DNA of 64,000 bases from Leptasterias polaris (GCA_037783415.1 JAZGTN010000088.1:3162001-3226000); one strand, 5' to 3'; shown: positions 1-13,683, counted from the stretch's first letter. The notes: generated by a model from the letters alone, not told the origin. Numbers and translations: made by a program.

Positions 1-349
1 AATACGTTTTGTAAGTTCACCTTCGTTTTTCACTTACAATTTAAAGCACATAATTAAATACCAATGTCTCGATAAGAACTTATCTAACGTCATAATAACG
101 TCATCAGTTTTCAAATTTGACTTTAACAAAAGATTAGTATTTCTAAAACTCATATTGTGAGTTGCATTAATTTCCTATGTAAACTAACGTACAGTCAAAG
201 AAGATTTACACTTTACTTTTCCTTGAAATTTCAAAAGATATCAACAATGTTTTCAGCGAATCAATGATATAGCTAACGCATTAAAACAGCACTGAGCCCA
301 GCGAAAACCCGAACACCTAGAGTTTGTTTTACAAACTCTAAATCTCTAG
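1..349 (+). repeat. Partial leading unit of tandem Helitron-like array
   Basis: Positions 1-349 match 5437-5866, the tail of the second full unit, except that they lack a short insertion containing GGATAA repeats and a 16-bp duplication. The segment ends in a hairpin (AGAGTTTGT/ACAAACTCT) followed a few bases later by CTAG at 346-349. This is the terminal architecture expected of a Helitron 3' end. No gene is seen. Confidence 0.7.
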
Positions 350-2792
350 TGAATTTTTGAGTTTGTTCCATCTCAAAAATACACACAAATCGTTGTCCGC
401 AGACTTTAACATCCTTCCTAAGCTCGTACGGTCATGCAACTTGGCAACAGTGTTACACCTGATAAATATATGAAACAGAAGTTTTGACAACATATTGACG
501 TCATCCAATGATTTATCGGGTAATTTAATGATATTTATTTGTTAATCAAATTTTGAGTTTTTGGTTTAACAACCAGAACTCACAAACTAAGAACGATAAA
601 TTCGTTGTTATTTCTTGAAAACCACTGCAAGCAGTCATGCGACAATTCATGCATGTTTACTTTCGAGACACATTGTCAATGTAACTGTGAATCTATCAAA
701 TGTACAATGTACTGGTTAAATGTACACAATAGTGTCTAGACTCCGAAGTTTAATTTAGTACGTACATTGTGTCAGACAATAAACCATTGCAAGCAGCCAT
801 GTGATAAATCATGATTGTTTTTTATTTTCGAGACACATTTGTCAAGGTAACTGTGAAGCTATCAAATGTACAATGTATTGGTAAAATGTACACAATAAGT
901 GTCTAGACTCCGAAGTTTAATTTAGTACGTACATTGTGTCAGACAATAAACCATTGCAAGCAGCCATGCGATAAGTCGAGACACTTTGTCAAGGTAACTG
1001 TGAAGCTATCAAATCGTCATCCACCGATTTCATGAACTGACACACACACGTAGACAGTAAAAAGTAATAATTGTAGAAAACGGCATTTAATGTTGAAGGC
1101 TTTTATAAAATCCCGCTTTCCTTCAAAACGTCACTAGTTTTCTAACAGTGGAGACTTGTTGCTTTGAACTTCATATATATGGTACTTATGACTGATTTTC
1201 GTCCTAAATTAATAAGCAATAAAGTAAAACGTTTTGCGTTAGTACGTGAAATCAAAAATTGATGCAACATGTTTTCGAGCTTGAAACATGAGTACCGTAG
1301 CTCACAGTATTACAAGATGGGATGGGAAACAACTTCTGACTCGATCAAGCATATTCTGTAGATTTCAAAATTAAACTTATTTTTTTGACACTTGAAAAAT
1401 AGACGATTGATAGAGGGTGCTCTGTTACAGGTGGTGACTTCATAATTCCTTACATTTTAACATAAGAGAACACATAAAGTAGCATACCGCGCCACACAGT
1501 CTTATGGAGGTGTTTTTTTTACCACACCGGCCATAAAACAAGAATTGTGGTGAGCGAAATGTATTGACTTTACGTTGGGCACTGGTGACGTCATGATGAC
1601 GTCGCACAACGTTTAGCCTAACAAACACATCTACAGTATCCCACTAGTACACAATCGAAAACAGTTGATCGGACTTAAACTGTTCGAGATATGGTGGTCT
1701 CAAGATTTGCTAATTATATTCATGTCATTATGTATTATACAATAAACCATTTCAAGCAGTTCTGCAACAAGGTATGGATTTTTACCATGTGCAAGTCCTC
1801 GCACAACTTAATGGAATAAGCTACAGAAAGGCGAGTGGCCCCGATAATATTTCGATAATATATTTTTTTTTTTACTTTCAAATTTTTTAATTTGATAAAT
1901 TTTTTATCAAGCCCCTAAAATTACTGTATTATAACTACACACTTGGTAAGAAAATACTTATCTAAATTCACTTAGAGTGGAATTTGAAAATAATCGTTTT
2001 AAATGCGTCGTGATAAGGCATCAGCAATCATGTTATCTTTGCCCTTAACATTAACTACTTCAATGTCAAACTCGTGGAGACTTAAACTCCATCTGAGTAA
2101 TCTCTGATTTTGGTTTTTCATCTTTTGGATGAAAACCAGTGGATTGTGGTCAGTATACACAGTGATGGTTTGGGCAGGGGCCCTTAAATACACTTCAAAA
2201 TGCTTCAAAATAAACCAAACTAGACTTAACGTGTTTGTGACAACAAACACTAGGTGTTCGGGTATCGCTGGGATCAGTGCTGTGTCAATGCGTGAGCTAT
2301 TTCATTAAGTTGAACTTTGGTGTTATTACTGTTTTGAGGTGCGTAACAAACTACACACTGAGTATGATGCACCATACAGGTAGAAATAGTTATTAACTCG
2401 TTAAAAATATTTTATTAGTTAAAATTCACGAGAGGCTTAAACTTGCCGTCTTCATGACGTGCCTTTATCTTGCATAATTATTTAAAACAAGTGTCTTTTC
2501 TTTCAATATTATAAATTTAATAAACCGTTCTGTATGAAGACTAATGTCTAAAAATCAAGCAAGCTATTTTAAAAAAATGCAACCAATAGCTCATACTATG
2601 CTCGACTTATTTTAACGACATCATCGTCTAACATACAATTAAAGAAGATTTACACTTTACTTTCCTTGAAATTTCAAAAGCTATCAACAATGTTTTCAGC
2701 GATTCAATGATATAGCTAACGCATTAAAACAGCACTGAGCCTAGCGAAAACCCGAACACCTAGAGTTTGTTTTACAAACTCTAAATCTCTAG
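350..2792 (+). repeat. Tandem array unit 1 (2.44 kb), Helitron-like
   Basis: The unit runs from just after one hairpin-CTAG terminus (349) to the next (CTAG 2789-2792). It lacks the 372-bp MITE present in units 2-4, so the uninterrupted target (CATTAAGTTGAAC, about 2307-2319) is visible. It uniquely carries a Gypsy RNase H fragment at 1999-2219, abutting an oppositely oriented CTAG end (2220-2223). Short minus-strand reading frames recur in the other units, but they follow from DNA identity between copies and resemble no protein I know. Confidence 0.7.
1999..2219 (-). pseudogene. Gypsy-type retrotransposon RNase H C-terminal fragment
   Basis: The minus strand encodes the end of a Ty3/Gypsy RNase H domain: a KHFEVYL-like segment, then YTDHNPLVFI, then a run ending IADALSRRI and a stop at 1999. 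The DHNP aspartate and the ADALSR aspartate are typical of the family. No reverse transcriptase or integrase is attached. On its 5' side the frame runs straight into the hairpin terminus of the surrounding Helitron-like repeat at 2220, so the retrotransposon was cut by, or served as insertion site for, that repeat. It is a dead fragment. Confidence 0.85.
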
Positions 2793-5700
2793 TGAATTTT
2801 TGAGTTTGTTCCATCTCAAAAATACACACAAATCGTTGTCCGCAGACTTTGACATCCTTCCCAAGCTCGTACGGTCATGAAACTTGGCAACAGTGTTACA
2901 CCTGATAAATAGATGAAACAGAAGTTTTGACAACATAATGACGTCATCCAATGATTTATCGGGTAAATTAATGATATTAATTTTTTAATCAAATTTTGAG
3001 TTTTTGGAACTCACAAACTAAGAACGATAAATTCGTTGTTATTTCTTGAAAACCACTGCAAGCAGTCATGCGACAATTCATGCATGTTTACTTTCGAGAC
3101 ACATTGTCAATGTAACTGTGAAGCTATCAAAATGTACAATGTACTGGTTAAATTTACACAATAGTGTCTAGACTCCGAAGTTTAATTTAGTACGTACATT
3201 GTGTCAGACAATAAACCATTGCAAGCAGCCATGCGATAAATCGAGACACTTTGTCAAGGTAACTGTGAAGCTATCAAATCGTCATCCACCGATTTCACGA
3301 ACTGACACACACACACGTAGACAGTAAAAAGTAACAATTGTAGAAAACGGCATTTAATGTTGAAGGCTTTTATAAAATCCCGCTTTCCTTCAAAACGTCA
3401 CTAGTTTTCTAACAGTGGAGACTTGTTGCTTTGAACTTCATATATATGGTACTTATGACTGCTTTTCGTCCTAAATTAATAAGCAATAAAGTAAAACGTT
3501 TTGTGTTAGTACGTGAAATCAAAAATTGATGCAACATGTTTTCGAGCTTGAAACATGAGTACCGTAGCTCACAGTATTCCAAGATGGGATGGGAAACAAC
3601 TTCTGACTCGATCAAGCATATTCTGTAGATTTCAAAATTAAACTTATTTTGTTTGACACTTGAAAAATAGACGATTGATAGAGGGTGCTCTATTACAGGT
3701 GGTGACTTCATAATTCCTTACATTATAACATAAGAGAACACATAAAGTAGCATACCGCGCCATACAGTCTTATGGAGGTGTTTTTTTTACCACACGGGCC
3801 ATAAAACAAGAATTGTGGTGAGCGAAATGTATTGACTTTACGTTGGGCACTGGTGACGTCATGATGACGTCGCACAACGTTTAGCCTAACAAACACATCT
3901 ACAGTATCCACAAGTACACAATCGAAAACAGTTGATCGGACTTAAACCGTTCGAGATATGGTGGTCTCAAGATTTGCTAATTATATTCATGTCATTATGT
4001 ATTATACAATAAACCATTGCAAGCAGTTCTGCAACAAGGTATGGATTTTTACTTTCAGGACACATATTGTCAATGTACTGTGAAACTATCAAATGTACAA
4101 ATGTATGTACTGGTTAAATGTACAATAAAGTGCATAGACTCAAAAGTTTTATGTAGCGTTTAAATTGTATCAGTCAATAAACCAGTGCAAGCAGTCATGC
4201 GACAATTAATGACCTATAACTTTTAACACACACTTTGTCAATGAATGCAATGCAAATGCAAATGCGTATGTGTAGTGTATACATTGTATGAGAAAATAAA
4301 CCAAACTAGACTTAACTTTTTTTTGACAACAGACACTAGGTGTTCGTGTATCGCTGGGGTCAGTGCTGTGTCAATGCGTGAGCTATTTCATTAAAGGCAC
4401 TGTACACGTTTGGTAATTACTCAAAATGTATATTAGCATAAAAACTTACTTGGTAACGAGCAACGGAGAGCTGTTGATAGTATAAAACATTGTGAGAAAC
4501 GACTCCCTCCGAAGTAACGTAGTTTTTGAGAAAGACGTAATTTCTCACTAAAATAATAAAAGACTTCTGGCCAGAAGCCTTTTATTCCTATCTGAAAGCA
4601 CACTAATTTGTACAACAAGGGTGTTTTTTCTTTCATCATTTTCTTGCAACTTCAATGACCAATTGAGTCCAAATTTTCACAGGCTTGTTATATTTTTATG
4701 CATTATGTTGGGATACACCAAGTGAGAATACTGGTCTTTGACAATTACCAAACGTGTTCAGTGCCTTTAAGTTGAACTTTGGTGTTATTACTGTTTTGAG
4801 GTGCGTAACAAACTACACACTGAGTATGATGCACCATACAGGTAGAAATAGTTATTAACTCGTTAAAAATATTTAATTAGTTAAAATTCACGAGTAGCTA
4901 AAACTGCCGTCTTCATGACTTGCCTTTATCTTGCATAATTATTTAAAACAAGTGCATTTCTTTCAATATTATAAATTTAACAAACCGTTCTGTATGAAGA
5001 CTAATGTCTAAAAATCAAGCAAGCTATTTTTTAAAATGCAACCATAGCTCATACTATGCTCTACTTATTTTAACGACATCATCATCAGTGCATATGTATT
5101 GAACAATCAAAGTATCATGCACCGATACATATTGAGAAGCCAAATCACAGTATTTGAAAACCTGTTAAAACCTCTAAGAATTGTAACTTAATAATGTAAA
5201 CATGATTTGCATAGTCGAATTTATTAATCAATAAAGAATCAATATCCATTGAAAAATAATTGAACTTCAGTGAGTGGCATACATGATAGTTGTACTTGTG
5301 AGTAATTTAAAGGCTCGTTTTAAGATATGCAACCAAAACGAAAGGAAATTCGAAATATTTATGTTGCTCTGTATGAAAGGACAATATTGACCCTCTGGCC
5401 TTTTAAATAAATTAAATAATGTACTCTTTTGCTGACAATACGTTTAGTATGTTCACCCTCGTTTTTCACTTACAATTTAAAGCACATAATTAAATACCAA
5501 TGTCTCGATAAGAACTTATCAAACGTCATAATGACGTCATCAGTTTTCAAATTTAGGATAAGGATAAGGATAAGGATCATTCTTTTTAGCAACCAAAATA
5601 GGGTTGGCTTCGTTAATTTGGCTTTAACAAAAGATTATTATTTTTAAAAAATCATATTGTGAGGTGCATTAATTTCCTGTGTAAACTAACGTTCAATCAA

Positions 5701-5866
5701 CGAAGATTTACACTTTACTTTCCTTGAAATTTCAAAAGCTATCAACAATGTTTTCAGCGATTCAATGATATAGCGATTCAATGATATAGCTAACGCATTA
5801 AAACAGCACTGAGCCCAGCGAGAACCCGAACACCTAGAGTTTGTTTTACAAACTCTAAATCTCTAG
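2793..5866 (+). repeat. Tandem array unit 2 (3.07 kb), Helitron-like
   Basis: Same body as unit 1 but with a 372-bp TTAA-flanked MITE at 4395-4766 and a longer tail (about 5060-5866). The tail includes a GGATAA microrepeat (about 5556-5577) and a 16-bp tandem duplication near 5762. It ends in the hairpin-CTAG terminus (5863-5866). An inverted terminus (CTAG 4306-4309 on the minus strand) lies inside, still preceded by the few bases of Gypsy sequence that flank the same terminus in unit 1. No gene is seen. Confidence 0.7.
4395..4766. mobile_element. 372-bp MITE with TTAA target duplication, copy 1
   Basis: The terminal inverted repeats begin AGGCACTGTACACGTTTGG and end with its near-complement, and TTAA flanks both sides (4391-4394, 4767-4770). 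TTAA duplication is the hallmark of piggyBac-type transposition, although these termini are not the canonical piggyBac ends. A 68-residue minus-strand frame inside is identical in other copies only because the DNA is. The family resembles a MITE I recall as abundant in sea-star sequence. That is memory, not a search result. Confidence 0.88.
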
Positions 5867-8800
5867 TGAATTTTTGAGTTTGTTCCATCTCAAAAATACA
5901 CACAAATCGTTGTCCGCAGACTTTGACATCCTTCCCAAGCTCGTACGGTCATGAAACTTGGCAACAGTGTTACACCTGATAAGTAGATGAAACAGAAGTT
6001 TTGACAACATAATGACGTCATCCAATGATTTATCGGGTAATTTAATGATATTTATTTTTTAATCAAATTTTGAGTTTTTGGTTTAACAACCAGAACTCAC
6101 AAACTAAGAACGATAAATTCGTTGTTATTTCTTGAAAACCACTGCAAGCAGTCATGCGACAATTCATGCATGTTTACTTTCGAGACACATTGTCAATGTA
6201 ACTGTGAATCTATCAAATGTACAATGTACTGGTTAAATTTACACAATAGTGTCTAGACTCTGAAGTTTAATTTAGTACGTACATTGTGTCAGACAATAAA
6301 CCATTGCAAGCAGCTATGCGATAAGTCAAGACACTTTGTCAAGGTAACTGTGAAGCTATCAAATCGTCATCCACCGATTTCACGAACTGACACACACACG
6401 TAGACAGTAAAAAGAAATAATTGTAGAAAACGGCATTTAATGTTGAAGGCTTTTATAAAATCCCGATTTCCTTCAAAACGTCACTAGTTTTCTAACAGTG
6501 GAGACTTGTTGCTTTGAACTTCATATGGTACTTATGACCGCTTTTCGTCCTAAATTAATAAGCAATAAAGTAAAACGTTTTGTGTTAGTACGTGAAATCA
6601 AAAATTGATGCAACATGTTTTCGAGCTTGAAACATGAGTACCGTAGCTCACAGTATTCCAAGATGGGATGGGAAACAACTTCTGACTCGATCAAGCATAT
6701 TCTGTAGATTTCAAAATTAAACTTATTTTGTTTGACACTTGAAAAATAGACGATTGATAGAGGGTGCTCTATTACAGGTGGTGACTTCATAATTCCTTAC
6801 ATTATAACATAAGAGAACACATAAAGTAGCATACCGCGCCACACAGTCTTATGGAGGTGTTTTTTTTTACCACACGGGCCATAAAACAAGAATTGTGGTG
6901 AGCGAAATGTATTGACTTTACGTTGGGCACTGGTGACGTCATGATGACCTCGCACAACGTTTAGCCTAACAAACACATCTACAGTATCCCACAAGTACAC
7001 AATCGAAAACAGTTGATCGGACTTAAACCGTTCGAGATATGGTGGTCTCAAGATTTGCTAATTATATTCATGTCATTATGTATTATACAATAAACCATTG
7101 CAAGCAGTTCTGCAACAAGGTATGGATTTTTACTTTCAGGACACATATTGTCAATGTACTGTGAAACTATCAAATGTACAAATGTATGTACTGGTTAAAT
7201 GTACAATAAAGTGCATAGACTCCAAAGTTTTATGTAGGTTTAAATTGTATCAGTCAATAAACCAGTGCAAGCAGTCATGCGACAATTATTGACCTATAAC
7301 TTTTAACACACACTTTGTCAATGAATGCAATGCAAATGCAAATGCGTATGTGTAGTGTATACATTGTATGAGAAAATAAACCAAACTAGACTTAACTTTT
7401 TTTTGACAACAGACACTAGGTGTTCGGGTATCGCTGGGGTCAGTGCTGTGTCAATGCGTGAGCTATTTCATTAAAGGCACTGTACACGTTTGGTAATTAC
7501 TCAAAATATATATTAGCATAACAACTTACTTGGTAACGAGCAACGGAGAGCTGTTGATAGTATAAAACATTGTGAGAAACGACTCCCTCCGAAGTAACGT
7601 AGTTTTTGAGAAAGACGTAATTTCTCACTAAAATAATAAAAGACTTCTGGCCAGAAGCCTTTTATTCCTATCTGAAAGCACACTAATTTGTACAACAAGG
7701 GTGTTTTTTCTTTCATCATTTTCTTGCAACTTCAATGACCAATTGAGTCCAAATTTTCACAGGCTTGTTATATTTGTATGCATTATGTTGGGATACACCA
7801 AGTGAGAATACTGGTCTTTGACAATTACCAATCGTGTTCAGTGCCTTTAAGTTGAACTAGTTGAATACTTCAAAGAATTACAATGTGACTAGCAAAATAA
7901 ATTCAACATAAATTGCACATCGTGTAAACAGTAGGTTCTTATGCCCTTTTCATAATCATGACAAATGATGTTGCTTCACACATAAGGTAGCAAGCATGCG
8001 TAGTTTGATAACATTAATTTTTGAATTATTAGTGATAGTCTTTTAATTTATCAGTTAAGCATGTTAAGTTTGTGACTATTTACATGAAAATTGTTATACA
8101 TGTGTATCTAAACTACTTTATGGAGACTCATCATACAGCAACGATATCACTTTCCCCCGTGTACACTAAAAGTATAAAAGTAATAGGTTTGCAAACGACT
8201 TTTTTTTTGAAAATTAACAAACTTTCAATATAAATCTGCTTACGCATTTTAGTAACATAACAGTGCCCCATACCCGAACACCTAGTGTTTGTTCTCACAA
8301 ACACTAAATCTCTAGTGGATTTTTGAGTTTGTTCGCCCACCTCAAAAATACACGCATCGTTGTCCACAGACTTTGACATCTTTCCCAAACTCGCACGGTC
8401 ATGAAACTTGGCAACAATATTACACCTGATGATTAGATAAAACAGAAATTTCGACAACATAATGACGTCACCCAATGAATTATTGGGTAATTAAATGTAA
8501 ATAATTTAATCAAATTTTGAGTCTTTGGTTTAACAACCATGCAGAACTCGCAAACTAAGAAAGATAAATTCGTTGTTTTTTCTTGAAAACAAAGGGTACT
8601 GAATACTTATTGTTTTATACACTGGAACAAATCAAGTTTTTCATAGATCTATTAGAGAAATTGGCCTTTAATCTTAATCCATTGCCTAACGCAGAATGAC
8701 ATACCCCCTCGCGACTGGCAACGGTGGGTAGCTAGCCAGTCAAGGCACTTGTTACAGACCAACGTGGCACAACGGTAGTTGTTTACTATCAGTGCCATGT

Positions 8801-8924
8801 GGGCGTAACGAGAGTTTCCATTCATGTTTTACTTATAAATCTGCTTACGCATTTTAGTAACATAACAGTGCCCCATCGATACCCGAACACCTAGTGTTTG
8901 TTCTCACAAACACTAAATCTCTAG
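5867..8924 (+). repeat. Tandem array unit 3 (3.06 kb), Helitron-like
   Basis: Same body as unit 2, with the MITE at 7475-7846. After the MITE the sequence departs from the other units (about 7855-8880). It contains an extra diverged hairpin-CTAG terminus (8312-8315), and the stretch 8100-8315 reappears inverted at 63354-63570. The unit ends at CTAG 8921-8924. No gene is seen. Confidence 0.68.
7475..7846. mobile_element. 372-bp MITE with TTAA target duplication, copy 2
   Basis: Same element at the same site as copy 1, flanked by TTAA at 7471-7474 and 7847-7850. Sharing the site means the insertion predates amplification of the host unit. Confidence 0.88.
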
Positions 8925-11384
8925 TGAATTTTTGAGTTTGTTCCATCTCAAAAATACACACAAATCGTTGTCCGCAGACTTTGACATCCTTCCCAAGCTC
9001 GTACGGTCATGAAACTTGGCAACAGTGTTACACCTGATAAATAGATGAAACAGAAGTTTTGACAACATAATGACGTCATCCAATGATTTATCGGGTAAAT
9101 TAATGATATTAATTTTTTAATCAAATTTTGAGTTTTTGGAACTCACAAACTAAGAACGATAAATTCGTTGTTATTTCTTGAAAACCACTGCAAGCAGTCA
9201 TGCGACAATTCATGCATGTTTACTTTCGAGACACATTGTCAATGTAACTGTGAAGCTATCAAAATGTACAATGTACTGGTTAACTGTACACAATAGTGTC
9301 TAGACTCCGAAGTTTAATTTAGTACGTACATTGTGTCAGACAATAAACCATTGCAAGCAGCCATGCGATAAGTCGAGACACTTTGTCAAGGTAACTGTGA
9401 AGCTATCAAATCGTCATCCACCGATTTCACGAACTGACACACACACACGTAGACAGTAAAAAGTAACAATTGTAGAAAACGGCATTTAATGTTGAAGGCT
9501 TTTATAAAATCCCGCTTTCCTTCAAAACGTCACTAGTTTTATAACAGTGGAGACTTGTTGATTTGAACTTCATATATATGGTACTTATGACTGCTTTTCG
9601 TCCTAAATTAATAAGCAATAAAGTAAAACGTTTTGTGTTAGTACGTGAAATCAAAAATTGATGCAACATGTTTTCGAGCTTGAAACATGAGTACCGTAGC
9701 TCACAGTATTCCAAGATGGGATGGGAAACAACTTCTGACTCGATCAAGCATATTCTGTAGATTTCAAAATTAAACTTATTTTGTTTGACACTTGAAAAAT
9801 AGACGATTGATAGAGGGTGCTCTATTACAGGTGGTGACTTCATAATTCCTTACATTATAACATAAGAGAACACATAAAGTAGCATACCGCGCCACACAGT
9901 CTTATGGAGGTGTTTTTTTTACCACACGGGCCATAAAACAAGAATTGTGGTGAGCGAAATGTATTGACTTTACGTTGGGCACTGGTGACGTCATGATGAC
10001 GTCGCACAACGTTTAGCCTAACAAACACATCTACAGTATCCCACAAGTACACAATCGAAAACAGTTGATCGGACTTAAACCGTTCGAGATATGGTGGTCT
10101 CAAGATTTGCTAATTATATTCATGTCATTATGTATTATACAATAAACCATTGCAAGCAGTTCTGCAACAAGGTATGGATTTTTACTTTCAGGACACATAT
10201 TGTCAATGTACTGTGAAACTATCAAATGTACAAATGTATGTACTGGTTAAATGTACAATAAAGTGCATAGACTCCAAAGTTTTATGTAGCGTTTAAATTG
10301 TATCAGTCAATAAACCAGTGCAAGCAGTCATGCGACAATTATTGACCTATAACTTTTAACACACACTTTGTCAATGAATGCAATGCAAATGCAAATGCGT
10401 ATGTGTAGTGTATACATTGTATGAGAAAATAAACCAAACTAGACTTAACTTTTTTTTGACAACGGACACTAGGTGTTCGGGTATCGCTGGGGTCAGTGCT
10501 GTGTCAATGCGTGAGCTATTTCATTAAAGGCACTGTACACGTTTGGTAATTACTCAAAATATATATTAGCATAATAACTTACTTGGTAACGAGCAACGGA
10601 GAGCTGTTGATAGTATAAAACATTGTGAGAAACGACTCCCTCCGAAGTAACGTAGTTTTTGAGAAAGACGTAATTTCTCACTAAAATAATAAAAGACTTC
10701 TGGCCAGAAGCCTTTTATTCCTATCTGAAAGCACACTAATTTGTACAACAAGGGTGTTTTTTCTTTCATCATTTTCTTGCAACTTCAATGACCAATTGAG
10801 TCCAAATTTTCACAGGCTTGTTATATTTTTATGCATTATGTTGGGATACACCAAGTGAGAATACTGGTCTTTGACAATTACCAAACGTGTTCAGTGCCTT
10901 TAAGTTGAACTTTGGTGTTATTACTGTTTTGAGGTGCGTAACAAACTACACACTGAGTATGATGCACCATACAGGTAGAAATAGTTATTAACTCGTTAAA
11001 AATATTTAATTAGTTAAAATTCACGAGAAGCTAAAACTGCTGTCTTCATGACTTGCCTTTATCTTGCATAATTATTTAAAATAAGTACATTTCTTTCAAT
11101 ATTATAAATTTAACAAACCGTTCTGTATAAAGACTAATGTCTAAAAATCAAGCAAGCTATTTTTAAAAATGCAACCAATAGCTCATACTATGCTCGACTT
11201 ATTTTAACGACATCATCGTCTAACATACAATTAAAGAAGATTTACACTTTACTTTCCTTGAAATTTCAAAAGCTATCAACAATGTTTTCAGCGATTCAAT
11301 GATATAGCTAACGCATTAAAACAGCACTGAGCCTAGTGAAAACCCGAACACCTAGAGTTTGTTTTACAAACTCTAAATCTCTAG
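8925..11384 (+). repeat. Tandem array unit 4 (2.46 kb), Helitron-like
   Basis: Carries the MITE at 10528-10899 but has the short tail of unit 1 rather than the long tail of unit 2. This mosaic suggests unequal exchange between units. It ends at CTAG 11381-11384 and is followed directly by a different Helitron-like family. Confidence 0.7.
10528..10899. mobile_element. 372-bp MITE with TTAA target duplication, copy 3
   Basis: Flanked by TTAA at 10524-10527 and 10900-10903, at the same relative position as the other two copies. Confidence 0.88.
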
Positions 11385-12534
11385 TTACTTCTTATTCTTC
11401 TTCTTCTCTCCGTCCCTTGTCCGCTAACAAAAGCACACTTCCCAAGCTTATATAAACTTGAAATTTTTACCATAGTTAGATAACCATTAGGAGACGAAAC
11501 CGTTTGATTTACGTCATGATGACGTCATCAGGTGTCAAGTTACAAGGTTTTTAAAATTAAAAAATTTAATCTTTGAAAATCCATATCAAATCAAGATGAA
11601 GAGACCGTTGGTTACTTTTTGCGGGATTATATAGAGGTAATATGGGTCTTCATTTTTTTTTTTTTGAGTGACATGACTTGACCTCTACTTCCGGTCGAAA
11701 CAGGAAGGAACAGGAAGTGCCTTGTAATTTAAAAGTGGCACACTTTTTGAAGTTTTTTTTAACGGTGTTATAGTCGAGCAAGAGTCTGGTTTAAAAAAAT
11801 AAGACAAGTGACGTCATAAAAGTTAAGAGCGCCCTCTAGCGGCAGGTTGAAAACAATTAAAAATACACTTTTACTAGATGTCTGTGGCGAAGTTTATGAT
11901 AATCGTTTCAAAATTGGTATACATAATGACCTTCTTGCAGACAACATATGTGTGAATTTTTAGATTGATGACGTCATCATGTGTCACGTGGTATCGCATT
12001 AAAGGTTTACTTTTTGAAGCTGTGTATCTACAAAACCACAAGTTTGACTGAGCTGAAACTTGGCATGTTGATAGACAGTTATATTGACTACTTAAAGCTA
12101 GAGTGACGACTTGATGACGTCATTAATTTTTTTTTAAAAATTTTAGAAAATTTGACCAATTGGTACATATCTTCAGTACAAAGCAAGCTATAGTCAAATT
12201 TCATTTTGCATGAGACTTGGAAGGTCCTACAAGGATATAACGTGGAGTGACGTTTTCACGACGTCATCGATTTTCATGTTATGTCACCACCAAGGTAGTG
12301 TTTTACAAGATCTATATGTACAGAACAACTTTGGTGATCAAATGGAAACTTTGCATGTACTCAAGCTGGGATGTGTTACATCCAAAAAGTTTGGTCAAAT
12401 CTTTAGAACCACCATTCTAAAGACTCTATAGAAGTATACAATATTTAATACACAGACATGTTTATAACATTTCTTTGAAATACGAGGTCACACCGAACAC
12501 CTCTTTTTTGTTTCCAACAAAAAATTATGTCTAG
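11385..12534 (+). mobile_element. 1.15-kb Helitron-like element, tandem copy 1
   Basis: Starts after a CTAG with a pyrimidine-rich CTTCTTATTCTTCTTCTT segment. Near its end it carries CGAACACCTC, then a TTTTTTGTT/AACAAAAAA hairpin, then ATGTCTAG (CTAG 12531-12534). The interior holds several TGACGTCA palindromes, for example 11520-11527. It has no transposase, so if it is a Helitron it is non-autonomous. The adjacent copy has almost the same length and sequence. Confidence 0.65.
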
Positions 12535-13683
12535 TTAATACTTCTTATTCTTCTTCTTATCCCCCGCGATTGTCCGCTAACAAAAGCACACTTCCCAAGC
12601 TCGTATAATTTTGAAATTTCTACCATAGTTAGATAACCATTAGGAGACGAAACCGTTTCATTTACGTCATGATGACGTCATCAGGTGTCAATTTACAAGG
12701 TTTTTAGAAAAAAATTAATTAATCTTTGAAAATCTGTAACAAATCACACTTAAGAGACCGGCGGTTGTTTTATGCGGGATCATACTTAGGTCATATAGGT
12801 CTTTATTTTTTGTCGTGTGCATGACCTCACATGACCTTTACTTCCGGTCGTAACAGGAAGAAACAGGAAGTGCCTTGTAATTTAAAAGTGGCACACTTTT
12901 TGAAGTTTTTTTTAACGGTGTCGAGCAAGAGTCTGGTTTAAAAAAATAAGACAAGTGACGTCATAAAAGTCAAGAGCGCCCTCTAGCGGCAGGTTAAAAA
13001 CAATTTAAAATACACTTTTACTAGATGTCTGTGGTGAAGTTTATGATAATCGTTTCAAAATTGGTATACATAATGACCTTCATACAGACAACATATGTGT
13101 GAATTTTTAGATTGATGACGTCATCATGTGTCACGTGGTATCGCATTAAAGGTTTACTTTTTGAAGCTGTGTATCTACAAAACCACAAGTTTGACTGAGC
13201 TGAAACTTGGCATGTTGATAGACAGTGATATTGACTACTTAAAGCTAGAGTGACGACTTGATGACGTCATCAATGTTTTTTAAACAAATTTTTGAAATTT
13301 TTACCAATTGTTACATATCTTCAGTTCAAAGCAAGCTATAATCGAATTTCATTTTGCATGAGACTTGGAAGGTCCTACAAGGATATAATGTTGAGTGACG
13401 TTTTCACGACGTCATCGATTTTCATGTTATGTCACCACCAAGGTAGTGTTTTACAAGATCTATGTGTACAGAACAACTTTGGTGATCAAATGGAAACTTT
13501 GCATGTACTCAAGCTGGGATGTGTTACATCCAAAAGGTTTGGTCAAATCTTTAGAACCACCATTCTAAAGACTCTATAGAAGTATATCAATATTTAATAC
13601 ACAGACATGTTTATAACATTTCTTTGAAACACGAGGTCACACCGAACACCTCTTTTTTGTTTCCTACAAAAAATTATGTCTAG
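12535..13683 (+). mobile_element. 1.15-kb Helitron-like element, tandem copy 2
   Basis: Head-to-tail duplicate of the preceding element, again ending in a T/A-rich hairpin and CTAG (13680-13683). A 73-residue plus-strand frame in copy 1 and its 95-residue counterpart here reflect DNA similarity. They show no protein features I recognise. Confidence 0.65.

Noticed and set aside
4433..4639. 68-residue minus-strand frame repeated three times
   Set aside because: It lies entirely inside the 372-bp MITE and is conserved only as part of it.
3409..10103. Recurrent minus-strand frames of 62-113 residues in the left array
   Set aside because: They recur because the DNA repeats. They vary in start and end, contain no recognisable domain and cross known element parts.
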